A stretch of 64,000 nucleotides of DNA, taken from positions 26,923,101 to 26,987,100 of the forward strand of contig CM033396.1 of assembly GCA_019426215.1 (NCBI GenBank), read 5' to 3'. Every line of letters begins with the position of its first letter. Within the stretch, counting starts at the first letter, position 1. Origin of the DNA: Buddleja alternifolia (taxonomy: Eukaryota > Streptophyta > Magnoliopsida > Lamiales > Scrophulariaceae). Positions 43,912 through 55,470 of the stretch are shown in pieces. The notes beneath the pieces are model-generated. The model worked only from the letters and a program-made list of their open reading frames with translations, was not told where the DNA came from and searched no databases. The position numbers and the translations under genes are program-made.

Positions 43912-43926
43912 ATATCCCACTTGCAC
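43912..43926 (-). promoter_or_regulatory. Polypurine tract of B'
   Basis: On the minus strand GTGCAAGTGGGATAT directly precedes the LTR start at 43911. The form 'GTGCAAGTGGGA' is the usual Copia plus-strand primer. Confidence 0.82.
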
Positions 43927-43986
43927 TTAATGCCAATTGCTTTGGTATCTTATACCCATCTTTTTAAGATGTTGCTCTAGCACCGC

Positions 43987-44880
43987 CTACGCTAATGGCT
44001 TAGTGAGTGGGTCAGCTACGTTATCCGCTGAGGTTATTTTCTGCACGGCGATGTCGCCTCTTCCAACGATTTCTCGAATTATGTGATATCTCCTCTCTAT
44101 GTGTTTGGATTTGTTGTGAGACCTTGGTTCCTTTGCTTGAGCGATGGCTCCGTTGTTGTCACACCATAGTGGCAACAGAAGCTCCATGCTAGGAACAACT
44201 TGAAGTTCAGTAATGAACTTCTTTATCCAAACAGCCTCCTTGGCCGCCTCCGAGGCTGCCACATATTCAGCTTCGGTGGTCGAGTCGCCATATGTGCTTT
44301 GCTTAGAACTTTTCCAAGACACTGCTCCACCGTTTAAAGTGAATATGAACCCAGAAGTGGATTTTCGGTCATCGATGTCAGATTGGAAATCTAAATCAGT
44401 ATAACCATCCACTTTCATTTCTCCATTGCCATATGTGAGGATCATGGATTTTCGGTCATCGATGTCAGATTGGAAATCTGAATCAGTATAACCATCCACT
44501 TTCATTTCTCCATTGCCATATGTGACGATCATATCTTTAGTTCTTCTCAAGTACTTTAAGATTGGTTTCACAGCCATCCAATGTTCTTTGCCTGAGTTAG
44601 CTTGAAACCTACTTACCACGCTCACAGCGTATGCAAGATCTGGTCTCGTGCATAACATCGCGTACATAAGACTTCCCACTGCCGAGGCGTAGGGGATGGT
44701 ACTCATTTCTCTTTGATCTTCCTCACTTTGAGGACTCATCTTTTTGGAGAGATGAATTCCATGTCTCACGGGCAAAAGACCTCTTTTAGAATTTTCCATC
44801 CCAAATCGCTTTAGGACCTTTTCTAAGTAGAGGGCTTGGGAGAGACCTATTGTCTTATTCGATCTATCCCTGTAGATTCG
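43987..44880 (-). pseudogene. B' RNase H with an 87-bp in-frame duplication
   Basis: A 270-codon frame (43987-44799) holds the connection region and RNase H of a Copia polyprotein. In order: HGIHLSKKMSPQSEEDQREM, YASAVGSLMYAMLCTRPDLA, then the strand with GYTDSDFQSDIDDRKS, STSGFIFTLNGGAVSWKSSK, EAEYVAASEAAKEAVWIKKF, LWCDNNGAIAQAKEP and VADPLTKPLA at the C-terminus. The block from about ILTYGNGEMKV to DIDDRKS occurs twice in direct succession (29 residues each). This repeats the first catalytic Asp strand. A stop at 44902 cuts it off from the reverse transcriptase. Confidence 0.9.
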
Positions 44881-44899
44881 AATTCCTAGGACATAGGTA

Positions 44900-45690
44900 G
44901 CTTATCCTAAGTCTTTCATGGAGAATGTGCTTGAAAGCCATGTCTTAACCGAAGTTAGCAAACCTGTATCATTCCCTTTAAGTAGAATGTCGTCCACATA
45001 TAGTACCAAGAATGATATCTTGCTCCCACTGACCTTTTTATAGACACACGGTTCATCCTCGTTTTTGATAAAGCCGTTGTTTCGCACTTCTTCATCAAAA
45101 CGAAGGTTCCAACTGCGAGAGGCCTGCTTCAGTCCATAAATGGACCTATTTAACTTGCAGACCTTATGAGAATCGGTATTAGTTATGAAACCTTTGGGCT
45201 ACTCCATATAGATATCCTCCTCGAGGAATCCATTTAGGAAGGCGGTTTTCACATCCATTTGCCAGATTTCATAATCCAGGTATGCAGCTATTGAAAGTAG
45301 AATTCTAATGGATTTGATCATAGCTACTGGTGAAAAGGTTTCCTCATAGTTAATGCCCTCCTTCTGACTATACCCTTTCGCCACTAGCCTGGCCTTCTAG
45401 GTATCCACCTTGCCATCCGGACCTATCTTTCTCTTATAGATCCATTTGCATCCAATAGGTACAATACCTTTGGAGGATCTACTAGATTCCAGACTTGGTT
45501 CGAATACATCGAATCCATTTCCACTTTCATAGCTTCATGCCATTTCGCAGAATCCATATCCATCATTGCCTGGTCATAACTAGAGGGATCGTCTCCATGG
45601 TTTCCTTCTGCTACTGCATGCAAATTATGCTCTCCTTGTAGCAGAGAACCATATCTCCCTGGCGGTTAAGATACTCTAGTAGACCTGCGC
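44900..45690 (-). pseudogene. B' reverse transcriptase, few stops
   Basis: Frames 45423-45623, 45199-45384 and 44902-45087 run consecutively on the minus strand. They include [60 protein letters not shown] and the catalytic LYVDDILL (YVDD at 44989-45000), then STFSMKDLG. One stop is a TAG at 45196-45198, where B2 has a Gln codon (MQQARGF against ME-stop). The catalytic residues are intact, so decay is recent and minor. Confidence 0.9.
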
Positions 45691-45709
45691 ACTGATGGTT
45701 GTGTCGTTT

Positions 45710-47230
45710 CTAGGTCGGGTTGGGTCCCTTGAACAGTGTCTTCCACAGGGGATTCATCTTGCTCTTGTAGAACAATACTTCTACCAGCTCCTCCTTCTCG
45801 AATGAATTCTTCTTCGAAAAGATTGCTTGTAAGGCAACAGTGATTCTCTGATGATCAGGAAGGTAGAAAAGGTATCCCATGGAATCCTCGGGATATCCAA
45901 CGAATTGCCATTTCATGGACCTAGCCTCCAATTTCTCTGCCTTGGTCTTTTTCACGTAAGCTGGGCAACACCATATTCTTATGTGCTTCAGATTAGGCTT
46001 CCTTCCACGCCATATTTGATACGGTGTTTTAGGAACAGATTTGGAGGGACATCTATTCAGAATATGAGTTGCTGTAAGCAGTGCGTGCCCCCACAATGAA
46101 ATGGGCAAATCTGTGTAGCTTTGCATGGATCGAACCATGTCCAACAGTGTTCGATTCTTTCGTTCTGCTACACCATTTAATTGTGGAGTTGCTGGAGGAG
46201 TAAGCTGTAACAGTATGCCATGTTTTCTAAGGAACTGGTTAAACTCCGCACTCATATATTTGCCACCATGGTCAGACCGAAGTGTCTTTATATGATACCC
46301 GGTTTGGTTTTCGACAGAAGTCTGGAATTCAATGAATTTTTCCAATGATTCAGACTTGTAGTTCATTAAATACACGTAGCCATACCTAGAATGGTCATCG
46401 GTAAATGTAATGAAGTACTGAAAACCACCGCGGGCCATATTTCCAAATGGTCCGCACACATCAGTATGAACTAGACCTAAGACTTCTGTGGCTCTTTCAA
46501 AATTCCCTGTGAAGGGGGACTTGGTCATTTTGGCTTGGATACAAGACTCACAAGTGGGATAGGGATCTGATCCCAATGCGTCTATGACTCTATCCTTTTC
46601 TAACTCGTGTAGTGTTTGGTCCCCGACATGACCTAGTCTTAAGTGCCACAGCTGTCTCAAGTTTGTACCGTATATTCTGCATTTTCTTGTTACAGCATTA
46701 ACATTACAATCATTTTGGACATTAATATAATATAAACCATTTATTAAAGACGCATTGCCAACACATTCATTTCTAAAATTAATGTCACAAGAATTGTTCA
46801 TAAAGGAAAATAAATAACCTTTCCTGACTAAAACAGGAATTGAAACAATATTCTTAAGCCCGTTGGGCAAAACAAGGCAATTGTCTAAATATAATAAATG
46901 TCCAGATGATAAACTAAGGGAAGTGGTGCCAATGTGTGAGGCTGCTACACTATGACCGCTGCCAACATTGATCATCACTTCACCATGCTCCAGCTTCTTA
47001 CTTCTTTCCAGCTCCTGGTTCATAACACATATGTGAGCACTAGCCCCAGAGTCTAGAATCCAGGAAGTTGAAAATATGGTAACAAAACAATTTGTTTCTA
47101 AAACATTAAGTTCCATACCTGAAGTAATCTTTGCTTTCAGCTTAGGGCAGTCATTTTTCCAGTTGTCCACCTCTTGGCAGTGAATACATGTTGTTGCAAT
47201 CTTTCTATGGTTATCAGAGCCCTTTTATGG
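45710..47230 (-). pseudogene. B' zinc knuckle, protease and integrase, one long frame
   Basis: A 486-codon frame (45710-47170). The zinc knuckle at its upstream edge reads CIHCQEVDNWKNDC: the expected His is Asn. The protease block is WILDSGASAHICVMNQELER with intact catalytic Asp. Gag-pre-integrase has LWHLRLGHVGDQTLHELEKD and CESC. The integrase core has VHTDVCGPFG, YFITFTDDHSRYGYVYLM and TPQLNGVAERKNRTLLDMVR, so the D, D and E acids are visible. It ends with WGHALLTATHILNRCPSKSV and the C-terminal PAYVKKTKAEKLEARSMKWQ. This is the best preserved coding stretch in the window. Confidence 0.92.
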
Positions 47231-47270
47231 TTATCAGAAGTAATGCCGAGCAGTCCACTTAGAGGTAAAT

Positions 47271-48940
47271 TGACACGATAAATCCTTACGTGTATTAAAC
47301 AGCAAGTGGACTGGTCGTGTGTAGTGATAAAGTGGACAATAAAGTCCGGGTTGTCGAACCTCAAGGACTTGTATTTTAGTTTATGATTTTAAAGCAATTG
47401 AAGAACTTAAACTAAAACAAGAATTAACTAAAATATTATGGAAGTAAGATATAAGAAACAAGATGTCGAAATCAAGATAGCTAAGGAAGAGAGCAACTAA
47501 GTCACATGTGTTGGCATAAATTAATCAATTTTCATTACAAACATGTTCTCATATTATTAGACTAATGTTGCTTTGGTGGAAAAAACCTTAAATAATTACT
47601 ACCCGATGTCTCGGCTGTAATAATCCTATGATTAATTGATGGTTCTCTAGATATGTCTATCCGAGAATCTAACCAACAATCATGCATTCAAGTTCTAGAA
47701 TTTCCCCGGATTAATCTGGCTAACTGCACCCGGGAATCTCTACCTATCTCTAGGGGCAATTCCCTATTTTTTACGGATTATGTGATGATCATCTTTGCAC
47801 CTTAAATTACCTTCTCTCGAACGAATAATTTAAGCAATAAATCATGCATATGGTAGCTAAGCATATGATGCATTCAAACAAGATCAAGACACAAAGCAAC
47901 AATAGAATTAATATGAAAAACACAATTTATAACTCAATTATCATAATTTAGCCTCAACATGGCCTTAGTTCGAAGAATCTATTTCATCATAAAAGATAAA
48001 CGATAGGAATTGAAATTAAGATTCATATTCATAGACAAAAACAAATCTAAATCTAAGAAACTCCCTCGGATTTTGAACTTCGATCTTCATCTCTTCCATG
48101 CTTCTTGATTTCTTCACCTTCAAAGGTTCTTGATGATCTTCATAACTAATCTAAGGATGATGAAGATGATGATAGCATGTGTTTAGGCTTCCCCAATGGG
48201 GAATGTGTTTTCAAGTGTGTTTGTAGGATGGCCTCCAATCCTCCTTTTATAGCCAAAAAATCCACCTACCAAGAACATGTCCTTCCATTCTCTTTTCTTT
48301 CCACCTACCATTCTCTTGCTTTCCATCTACCAAGAATGTGAACTACCATTCTCTTGTTTTCCACCTACCATTCTCTTACTTTCCTCCTACCAAGAATGTG
48401 AGCTACCATTCTCTTCCTTTCCATCTACCAAGAATGTGAACTACCATTCTCTTGTTTTCCACCTACTAAGAATGGGAGCTGCCACTTTTGTGTTTTCCAG
48501 CGCAGGGATAGTGTTTTATTCATAAACTTCTCCACAGACCTCCGAATTGGATGATTCAAGTCCCCATGTAAAGATAAGATATAGCTCTAAAACTTTGTAT
48601 AGGGACACTTCATCAAATTCGGTCTCTAAATGTATCCAAATGGCGTTCCAACGTGGAGATTGTTTCTGATTTGGTGCCCAGGTGTGCGGAAATGGTACTA
48701 AAACATGATCTTGGCTAACTCCAACTTATTTCTTGCTTGTTTGGTCGTGGAGGTGTGAAGCATCTTGGCCTAAACTTGTTTTATACGTCGTTTTTCAGCC
48801 CGTTCTTCGATTGTATCCATTTAAGTTCTGAAATCACTTAATGCACAAATTAAATGCACATGTGGAAAGAATCAAGCGATAAATGAACCTAAAACATAAA
48901 CGGAAAGGGGCTTAAAAACACGTAAAAACGACTCCTATCA
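47271..48940 (-). mobile_element. Athila-like Gypsy solo LTR (1670 bp) in B' gag, TSD TAAAT
   Basis: On the minus strand it starts TGATAGGAGTCGTTTTTACG (48940) and ends ATTTATCGTGTCA (47271). TAAAT is present on both sides (47266-47270 and 48941-48945). The sequence matches the LTRs at 4355-5781 and 1-1012 (for instance TTTCCCCGGATTAATCTGGC). There is no PBS or internal sequence, so it is a solo LTR. It splits the gag reading frame of B' after RRELEDDL. Confidence 0.94.
48275..48480. repeat. Tandem repeats inside the Gypsy solo LTR
   Basis: About five imperfect copies of 'CTACCATTCTCTTGCTTTCC' alternate with 'CTACCAAGAATGTGA' blocks. The open frame at 48277-48525 owes its regular protein pattern (PPTILLLS, YQECELPFS) to this repeat and is not a gene. 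The LTR at 4355-5781 lacks the array, which explains part of the length difference. Confidence 0.8.
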
Positions 48941-49555
48941 TAAATCATCTTCCAATTCCCTTCTCATGAGAGCTTGTATGTAAACAAGTCTGTCTTTAAG
49001 ATCCATTAAGGAACCTCCCAGGTCATCAACTTCAAAGTCAGTGACAAAAGCAGAAAAGGACTTCGGAAGAGATTGAAGAATAAGGTTTACTTGTAGATGG
49101 AAATCCATGAAACTTCCCAGAGTCTGGAGTCTTCCAATCATGGATATCATGTTCATAACATGACTTGCTACTTCATCATTTTCTCCCATTCTTGCTTGGA
49201 AAAGTTCCTTCGATAAATAATATCGAATTGATTTTCAAGGTTCCCCGAACATTTCCTCCAAATGGAGTATGATGGATTTGGGATTCTCCATGTCCAAATG
49301 AATATATCTCAATTCCTTGCTCATTGAGTTCAACATGTAACTGGTGACCTTTTGAGCATCAGAATTCCATTTCTTGTTAATTTTGAGAACAGATGTTCCA
49401 TTTTCAGCCCCAGGGAAAATTGGACCATCTTGTTCTAAAATATGCTCAAGTGATTTCTTTCTGAGACCAGCTCATAGCTTCATGACCCAGTCATTGTAGT
49501 TTGGTCCAGTGAGGACATTTTTCTCAAGCATCTTTAACAATGAGTTATTAACCAT
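48941..49555 (-). pseudogene. B' gag, interrupted at its 3' side by the solo LTR
   Basis: The start is ATG at 49555 (MVNNSLLKMLEKNVLTGPNY), the usual start of Copia gag of the UBN2/Retrotran_gag_2 type. An early TGA replaces Trp in VMKL-W-AGLRKKS. After a further stop the frame 48941-49189 gives SHVMNMISMIGRLQTLGSFM, LILQSLPKSFSAFV and DRLVYIQALMRRELEDDL. The remaining gag lies beyond the solo LTR at 47137-47270 and leads to the zinc knuckle. B2 carries the same gag at 54616-55460. Confidence 0.87.
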
Positions 49556-51369
49556 TTTGAGAGAGATAATATAACTGCAGAAAACAACCAAGATTTAATT
49601 AGATAATTATGTTGTACCCAAGTAAAAATTAGGACTTTAATTTTTGACTTGGCTCCCACTACATTTTTCGAACCATTGCACTCCCACTGTAATGAACGGA
49701 AATCTCGTTGGAAAGATTTCATAGTGAGTGATTGAGTTCTCCAAAAATTTCAATGAGTTGCAATCTGTAACGATGTATGGCTCATTGGAACTTTTGAAGT
49801 GACATGCCAACCAGTCCTACTGATAATTCAATCTACCTTTGGCTCATGGATCACTCAACCTCAGCCCCTAACGAAATATTGGTGGTGATCCATCTAAGTA
49901 CTTTCCCATCAACTCCTATCGATCTAACAGTTGAATCTTATCTGGCAACCTGTAACGGTGATATGGGATAAGATTTGCTTCGACCGATGGCATCAAATGC
50001 ACTTGAAGAGATATGGATTATGAATTAATGCATAACCCCCATTAGTCGGGACGATGCCATGCATAACTCATAATCCCATCTTTTCCAAGTTTGATAGTGA
50101 CCTAGGATATTCAATGTCCCTTACTTACTTAGTATTTAAAGTGGGAGAATTTTTGAAAAATTAAGGTTTCACTTTGCACATTAATTTATTACGCGCATAT
50201 ATGGATTATAATCATGCATGCATAGAAAAACCTAGTTATTCTAACAACATGCATTTCCATGGACATTCTAGATTGATCTAAAGCCAATAGATCAATCAAG
50301 GGGATAGGGGTCTATTATCAATCTAATTTCTAATAGATCATTGGGCTCCAAGCTAGAAAAGGTCCTACCTCTATTTTACACAACTCAGAAAGCGCCCTAT
50401 ACATTATACTACCATAATTAAAAGTACAAACTGAGGGGCAATTGCCTAATACAATCCAGATAATACCAAAGCGGTAAAACCCAAAGTCCATGGAAGCATC
50501 CACCACAACATACATCAAAGCATGTAAGTAAACTATTTAAGTTTATGTTGGTTTTAAGTTTAAAATCGAAAAGAATTTCAAAAACCGATTAAATCTAATT
50601 TAATTAGAAGAGATGAATTTTGATTTCAATTTTAAAGGGAAATAATTCCAATTTATTATTTAGGAAATAAGTCAAACCTATTCCTTATTTATTTTGGAAA
50701 AATATAATTAGCCTTAAATAATTCCTATTTATTTAGTCGTCGCTAATCATAAATAAAAATCCAATTTAATATTAAAGTCAAATCCAATTTAACCTAATTA
50801 AATTCAATTTAATTTTAATAAAAACATTTTTAGGGAAAAAGGGTTTTGACAAATCACGGGTCGAATTTGTCTATTAGGGTCAAACCCTAATATTTATTAA
50901 TTTATATATATATTTAGATATAAAAAATATATATATTAATACACTAGGTCGGGACCAGCAACTGGGTCGGGACCAGCAACTGGGTCGGGACCAGCAACTG
51001 GGCCCGGCCCAGCGCCCGTACGGTGCACGGAAGTGCGCTGGGCATAGGCCCTGCGCACGCGTGCTGGGCTGAAGGCAGCTGGTGCCGCCCTAGTTCCGTC
51101 GCTGATAAACTTTTCCCTTTTTTTTTTCTTTGATTATATGAATGGGGTGGTCCTCACGTGTGCTTCAAAATCACATGGTGGTGCCACCCTGATTTGCCAT
51201 TGCCAACGACAAAAAACATGTAATCATGCGACGATTTCAAGGCGATAAATATTTTTCAAAATTTCAGATTTAATATTGAATATTAAATACATAAAATCAA
51301 ATTTTATAAAAATCCAATTTTAACCAACATAATCTTAAATGCAAAAAATCATCAGATCCGTTTAAGTCG
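49556..51369 (-). other. B' 5' leader, non-coding
   Basis: About 1.8 kb between PBS and gag with no conserved ORF. Its right part is GC-rich (50940-51090) and contains AGTGCGCTGGGC, GCGCACGCGTGCTGGGC and three tandem 18-bp units. Parts match the B2 leader in reverse complement, for example AATTTTAAACTT-like and TTAATGTGCAAA...TTTAGTAAGTAAG blocks. Long leaders are normal for this Copia group. Confidence 0.65.
50947..51000. repeat. Three tandem 18-bp units in the B' leader
   Basis: GGTCGGGACCAGCAACTG occurs three times in perfect succession. Each unit contains the short inverted pair GGTCGGGACC, so each can form a small hairpin. They lie next to the GC-rich part of the leader. Confidence 0.93.
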
Positions 51370-51381
51370 GCTCTGATACCA
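51370..51381 (-). promoter_or_regulatory. PBS of B', initiator tRNA-Met
   Basis: On the minus strand TGGTATCAGAGC follows the 5' LTR end by one base. It is a perfect match to the initiator tRNA-Met complement found in plant Copia elements. Confidence 0.92.
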
Positions 51382-51382
51382 C

Positions 51383-52985
51383 TGTTAGGAATCCCGTACA
51401 GAAAAATAGAGAATTGCAGCGGAAGATTCGAGGATTCCTACTGGTAGATCACAAAAATATATCTGATGGTTTTTTCATGGGTTTCGCGAAATTTAGAACA
51501 AATAAACATACCCTTTTGATTCGTTTATTGATTCTGTAGAACAGCAATCCTCCAAGGGCTCCTGTCTCTAAAGTTTCACGCGAAACGAGCCTTTCAAAGA
51601 TCCCGAAACTCCTCCTTTTCTTGCTAGAGTGGACGGTTAGAGAGGAGAGAGGGGAGAGAGTTCTTTTTCTTTTGTGTTGTGTAATGTTATCTTGTCACCT
51701 AAGGTTTTGTTCCACTGTAGGAGTCCTATTTAAACTCAACTAGCTTGTGGAACAAGTTGGAGGTTACTCCAAGAAACCCTAGAGTGGCCGCCCCTTAGGG
51801 CTTTCTTTTGAACTGGGTGGGCTTTTAATTTGCTTGTGCAATTTCTAGCCCATCTGTATATATTTAAATTTAAATCCAATTTAAATATAATATATACTAT
51901 TAATTAATTCAATTAATTAATATACTAATCAAATATTTTAATTTAATCTAATTAAATTAATTATTTAATTAATTGATTTAATCTAATTAAATCAATCAGT
52001 CCATTTAATTCTTTCTAAAAGATTTACACAAAAAGATACATCCCGCTCGTTTCTTATAGCGCGATTATTTAGGTTCGTCTCAATTGGCAAAGGGAGGAAT
52101 TACCTAAGGATGTGAGTGTCACCTAGCCAGACCCATGGACTCACATCGCAACCCAATTGAGTACGAAATAAATGAATCATATTACGAACCTCTTGATCAT
52201 AAATGCCGTATGAGTATAAGCCCTTCACTGACGTATCCCAATCAAGTGAGAGTCATGGAAAATGTCAAACTCACTAAACTTGATACTGTGCATTAGATTA
52301 TAGCATAATGAAATTACGAAACTACCCGCAATGTCCCACATGAGTTAGTTGTTTATGCTTTGGCCAAAGACTTATAATTTCATTAGCCTATAATTGCACA
52401 TGATACTTTCTCGTTTACTATCGAGACAGTGAATCCCATCTTGGCTATCACTGATCAACTGTTACTTGTCTCATTGATATCGCACTTCGAGGTTGACCCC
52501 ACCGACAGGTGATATGGGACTAACTACTCTGGTAACAGATCCAATAATACAAGCACATTGATCATGAAACCTCAAGTCTAAGGCTCACGCATACTATTAT
52601 GATCAATAATCCAATCATTGACAGTCACTGAGTAAATACCCATGTGATCGGATTACTACGAGCCATGTTCGAATATGTCAATCCGATTCACAAATCAATG
52701 ATACTTGCTCCCACTACCCCTATAGTGTTCGACTGACACTCATCGACAGAGCATGTGTCATACAAGTCGAATCTTAATGCCCAATCAAGATTCTTTGACT
52801 TGCGAACTCTTTTAAGTGATAAGGTGTAAGACTCTTCCCATGCCACGTCTTTATTCCATAAAGGGCAAAGAGTCAAACCTTTATTCACATGGACTATATG
52901 TTCAATACTTATTTAGATGCCGTAAAGATTTATATGAGCAAAATATAAATGCCTTTATTAATTTCTTTTCAATAGTTTGTACAAC
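51383..52985 (-). repeat. 5' LTR of B', outer end lost
   Basis: It ends (minus strand) AGGATTCCTAACA at 51383. The match to the 3' LTR (40879-43911) stops at 52985 within TTGTACAAC, about 75 bp short of the LTR start. B2 leader sequence in the opposite orientation follows directly. The missing end, and the absence of a second GGTGG, point to a deletion at this junction. Confidence 0.87.
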
Positions 52986-54615
52986 TAATCCTACAAGTTT
53001 AAAATTAATTTTTTAAATTGGGGGTTGGCCCATTTAGTCTGTTGGATGTATTTTGAATCTAATGAATGCTTTTGAAAATAAAATTGCTCTCAAGCCCGAT
53101 TACCATTTTTCAAATTATTTTTGTGGATTAATTTTAAAATTAAAAGCTCCATAAAATCTTTTTCAATTTTATAATTGGATTTTAATTGATAATTAAAGTG
53201 GATTTAATTTTTATTACTTTATTTAAAATTGGATTTTAATTATGATTAAATTAGATTTAATTTTAATTAGTTTGTTTGAAAAATTGGTTTTATTAGCCCC
53301 TTAAAATTAACCATCAAATTTAAGCTTTGAAATTTAAATTAGATTTAAAGGACCTAATAAATTTTGTTGGGCTTGCTTTATTCTATTAAATTAAATAGGG
53401 TTGACCCAAATTAATTTAGAATTAGAATTTAATTTTGCTTTTAAATTATTTTACCCATTTTGGGCTCTGTTTGATAAAGTTCACTTTAATTGGACTAAAG
53501 TAAATATTTGGGCTTGGCACATTAACATTAAAAGTCGAAATAAATGGGATTTATTTTTTAATATTAATTAAATTGAATTTAATTAAATATTAAATGAGAG
53601 TTAATAATAATCACATATGTGTTTAATTTGATTATCTGTTCCTTTTATTATGATATGATGGTGACACCTCGTATGGGCTTAGGGTCGGTTTCTTTTTATT
53701 ATCTGGGTTGCATTGGGCCAGAGTTTGAGCTCCAATTTGTATCTTTATTTTTATTTAGATCAATTGTATATGCATCTACCATTTTAATAAAAATGTTAGA
53801 TAGGTCCAACAAAGAGAGACGACAGTGGCAAGCTTGGAGAGGAGTCAAGGATCTCTTTTGTAATAGATTAGAACCCCTCCCCGATTAACTCGTTGGCTCA
53901 AGACAATCTAGATAAAAGCCCATACGTGTGTGTGCTGTTAAAAATTGCTAGGCATTTTTCTTATGCATTTCCATAAATAGTGTTTGATAAATTAATGTGC
54001 AAATTGAGACCCAAAATATAATAACTATCAAGTTGTTAAATCTCCCTATATCAAATAGTACTAAGTAAGTAAAGGGTATTTGATATCCTAGCTCTCCATC
54101 AAACCTTAGAATGAGATGGCTGCATCTTGTATATGGCAGTGTTCCAGTATTAGGGGGTCATATATAAAAGTAATATACTTGATCTTCTTTAGTTCATTTG
54201 ATACCTTCAGTCGAAGCGAATTTTCGCCCCATATATTGAAAAAGGTTGCAGGGCGAGATTAAATTGTTAGACTGATAAGAGTTGATGGGAATAGACTTAG
54301 ATGAATCACCACCTATATATTGGAAAAGGTTGCGGTTAGCCAAAGGGATTGAATCGTTAAATGGTTTAATTGGCACTAGGCGGCACCTCAACTTCTAGAC
54401 AGACCATATATCGAAAAAAGGTTGCAACCCATCTAGACATTGAGTAGCTCAATCACCCACTATGAAACTAATCCAACGAGGTTTCCGATTATTGCAGTGG
54501 GGGTATAGTAATTGAGAAAAATAGTGGGAAACAGGTCATCATACAAGTCCTTTAAAATTATAAAGCGTCTAATTGAATAATCTTGGTATTTTCTGCAATT
54601 TGATAATTACTCTCT
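52986..54615 (+). other. B2 leader right of B', non-coding
   Basis: About 1.6 kb. The first 300 bp align with the B1 leader (TAATCCTACAAGTTT onward). 53990-54560 aligns with the B' leader read in reverse (for example TAATGTGCAAA and AAGTAAGTAAAGGG). An ORF at 53619-53888 has no recognisable motif. No RNA gene seen. Confidence 0.65.
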
Positions 54616-55470
54616 ATGATGGTTAACCCACTCAAAGCATTGCTTGAAAAAAACATTGTGAATGGACAAAACTTCTCTGAATGGAACAGAGGATTGAGGA
54701 CAATCCTCAATGATGAAAATCTTGAATATATGTTGGAGTTGGATCGACCTCCGAGACTTGGGGTCAACGAGGATGATTCAGTAAAGATAGCATATTCAGA
54801 TTCGGTATCTGATGCTCGTAAGGTAAGGATTATATGTTGAGCTCCATGTGCAGCGAGTTGCAGTGCACACATGAAAATATGGATAGTCCTAAATCAATCA
54901 TGTTGCACTTGGAGAACTGTTCGGGGAAGGGGGTAAGTCTCTTAGATACTTCATATCGAAAGAGTTATTCAACATCAAGATGAAAGAGCATGAGGATGTA
55001 AAGGATCATGTTTTGAATATGCTCTCCATGTTAGAAAGACTTAGGTCTATGGATTTCTACATGGACATGCACTTTCTAGTGGATCTTATTCTCCAATCAC
55101 TCCCTAGAAAGTTCTCAAATTTTGTCATCAATTTTGATATGGATGACTTTGAAGGATCACTTTCAATACTTATGAGCAAGCTATTGATTGCACAACAACA
55201 AAAAAGGGAAAAATGGGGTGCATTCAAAATTCCTATTATTTTGAAATACATGGAATTAGCTAGAAAAATCAGAGAACCTAAGATCACAAAGGCTCAGAAC
55301 TTCAAAGCCAAGGGCCCTAAGAAAAAAAGGGGCATATGCCTTCTATGCAAGGGGCTTGGCCACTGGAAGCGCAATTGTCTTGAGCTGAAAGCTGGAAAAG
55401 CAGATATAGAACTTTTTGTTTTTGGAACTTCTTGTTCTATGACTATATTCTCTACTTCATGAATTCTAGA
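54616..55470 (+). pseudogene. B2 gag with zinc knuckle
   Basis: It starts MMVNPLKALLEKNIVNGQNF at 54616, like the B' gag. A frameshift or stop at 54838 is followed by a second frame 54980-55462: KEHEDVKDHVLNMLSMLERL, LILQSLPRKFSNFVINFDMD, LMSKLLIAQQQKREK, and a zinc knuckle CLLCKGLGHWKRNC (C-X2-C-X4-H-X4-C) that is intact. The frame ends in TGA at 55460, where B' has the Trp codon of 'STSWILDSGA'. Confidence 0.88.

Larger units (their letters stand above)
40879..52985 (-). mobile_element. Copia element B', near-complete, opposite strand, inside B2
   Basis: 3' LTR (40879-43911), purine tract, RNase H, reverse transcriptase, integrase, protease, gag, leader, PBS and 5' LTR (51383-52985) follow in order on the minus strand. 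The two LTRs look very similar (only scattered differences in the first 160 bp of their overlap), so it is younger than its host. The 5' LTR lacks its outer ~75 bp. Two solo LTRs have entered it: SIRE-like at 41523-43296 and Gypsy at 47271-48940. B' belongs to a lineage related to B1/B2 but with its own LTR start (TGTTAGGTATATGCCC). Confidence 0.88.

Noticed and set aside
48277..48525. 82-codon open frame with repetitive hydrophobic protein
   Set aside because: It lies in tandem repeats of the Gypsy solo LTR and has no homologous coding context.
53619..53888. 89-codon frame in the B2 leader
   Set aside because: No recognisable domain; the corresponding leader of B' does not keep it.
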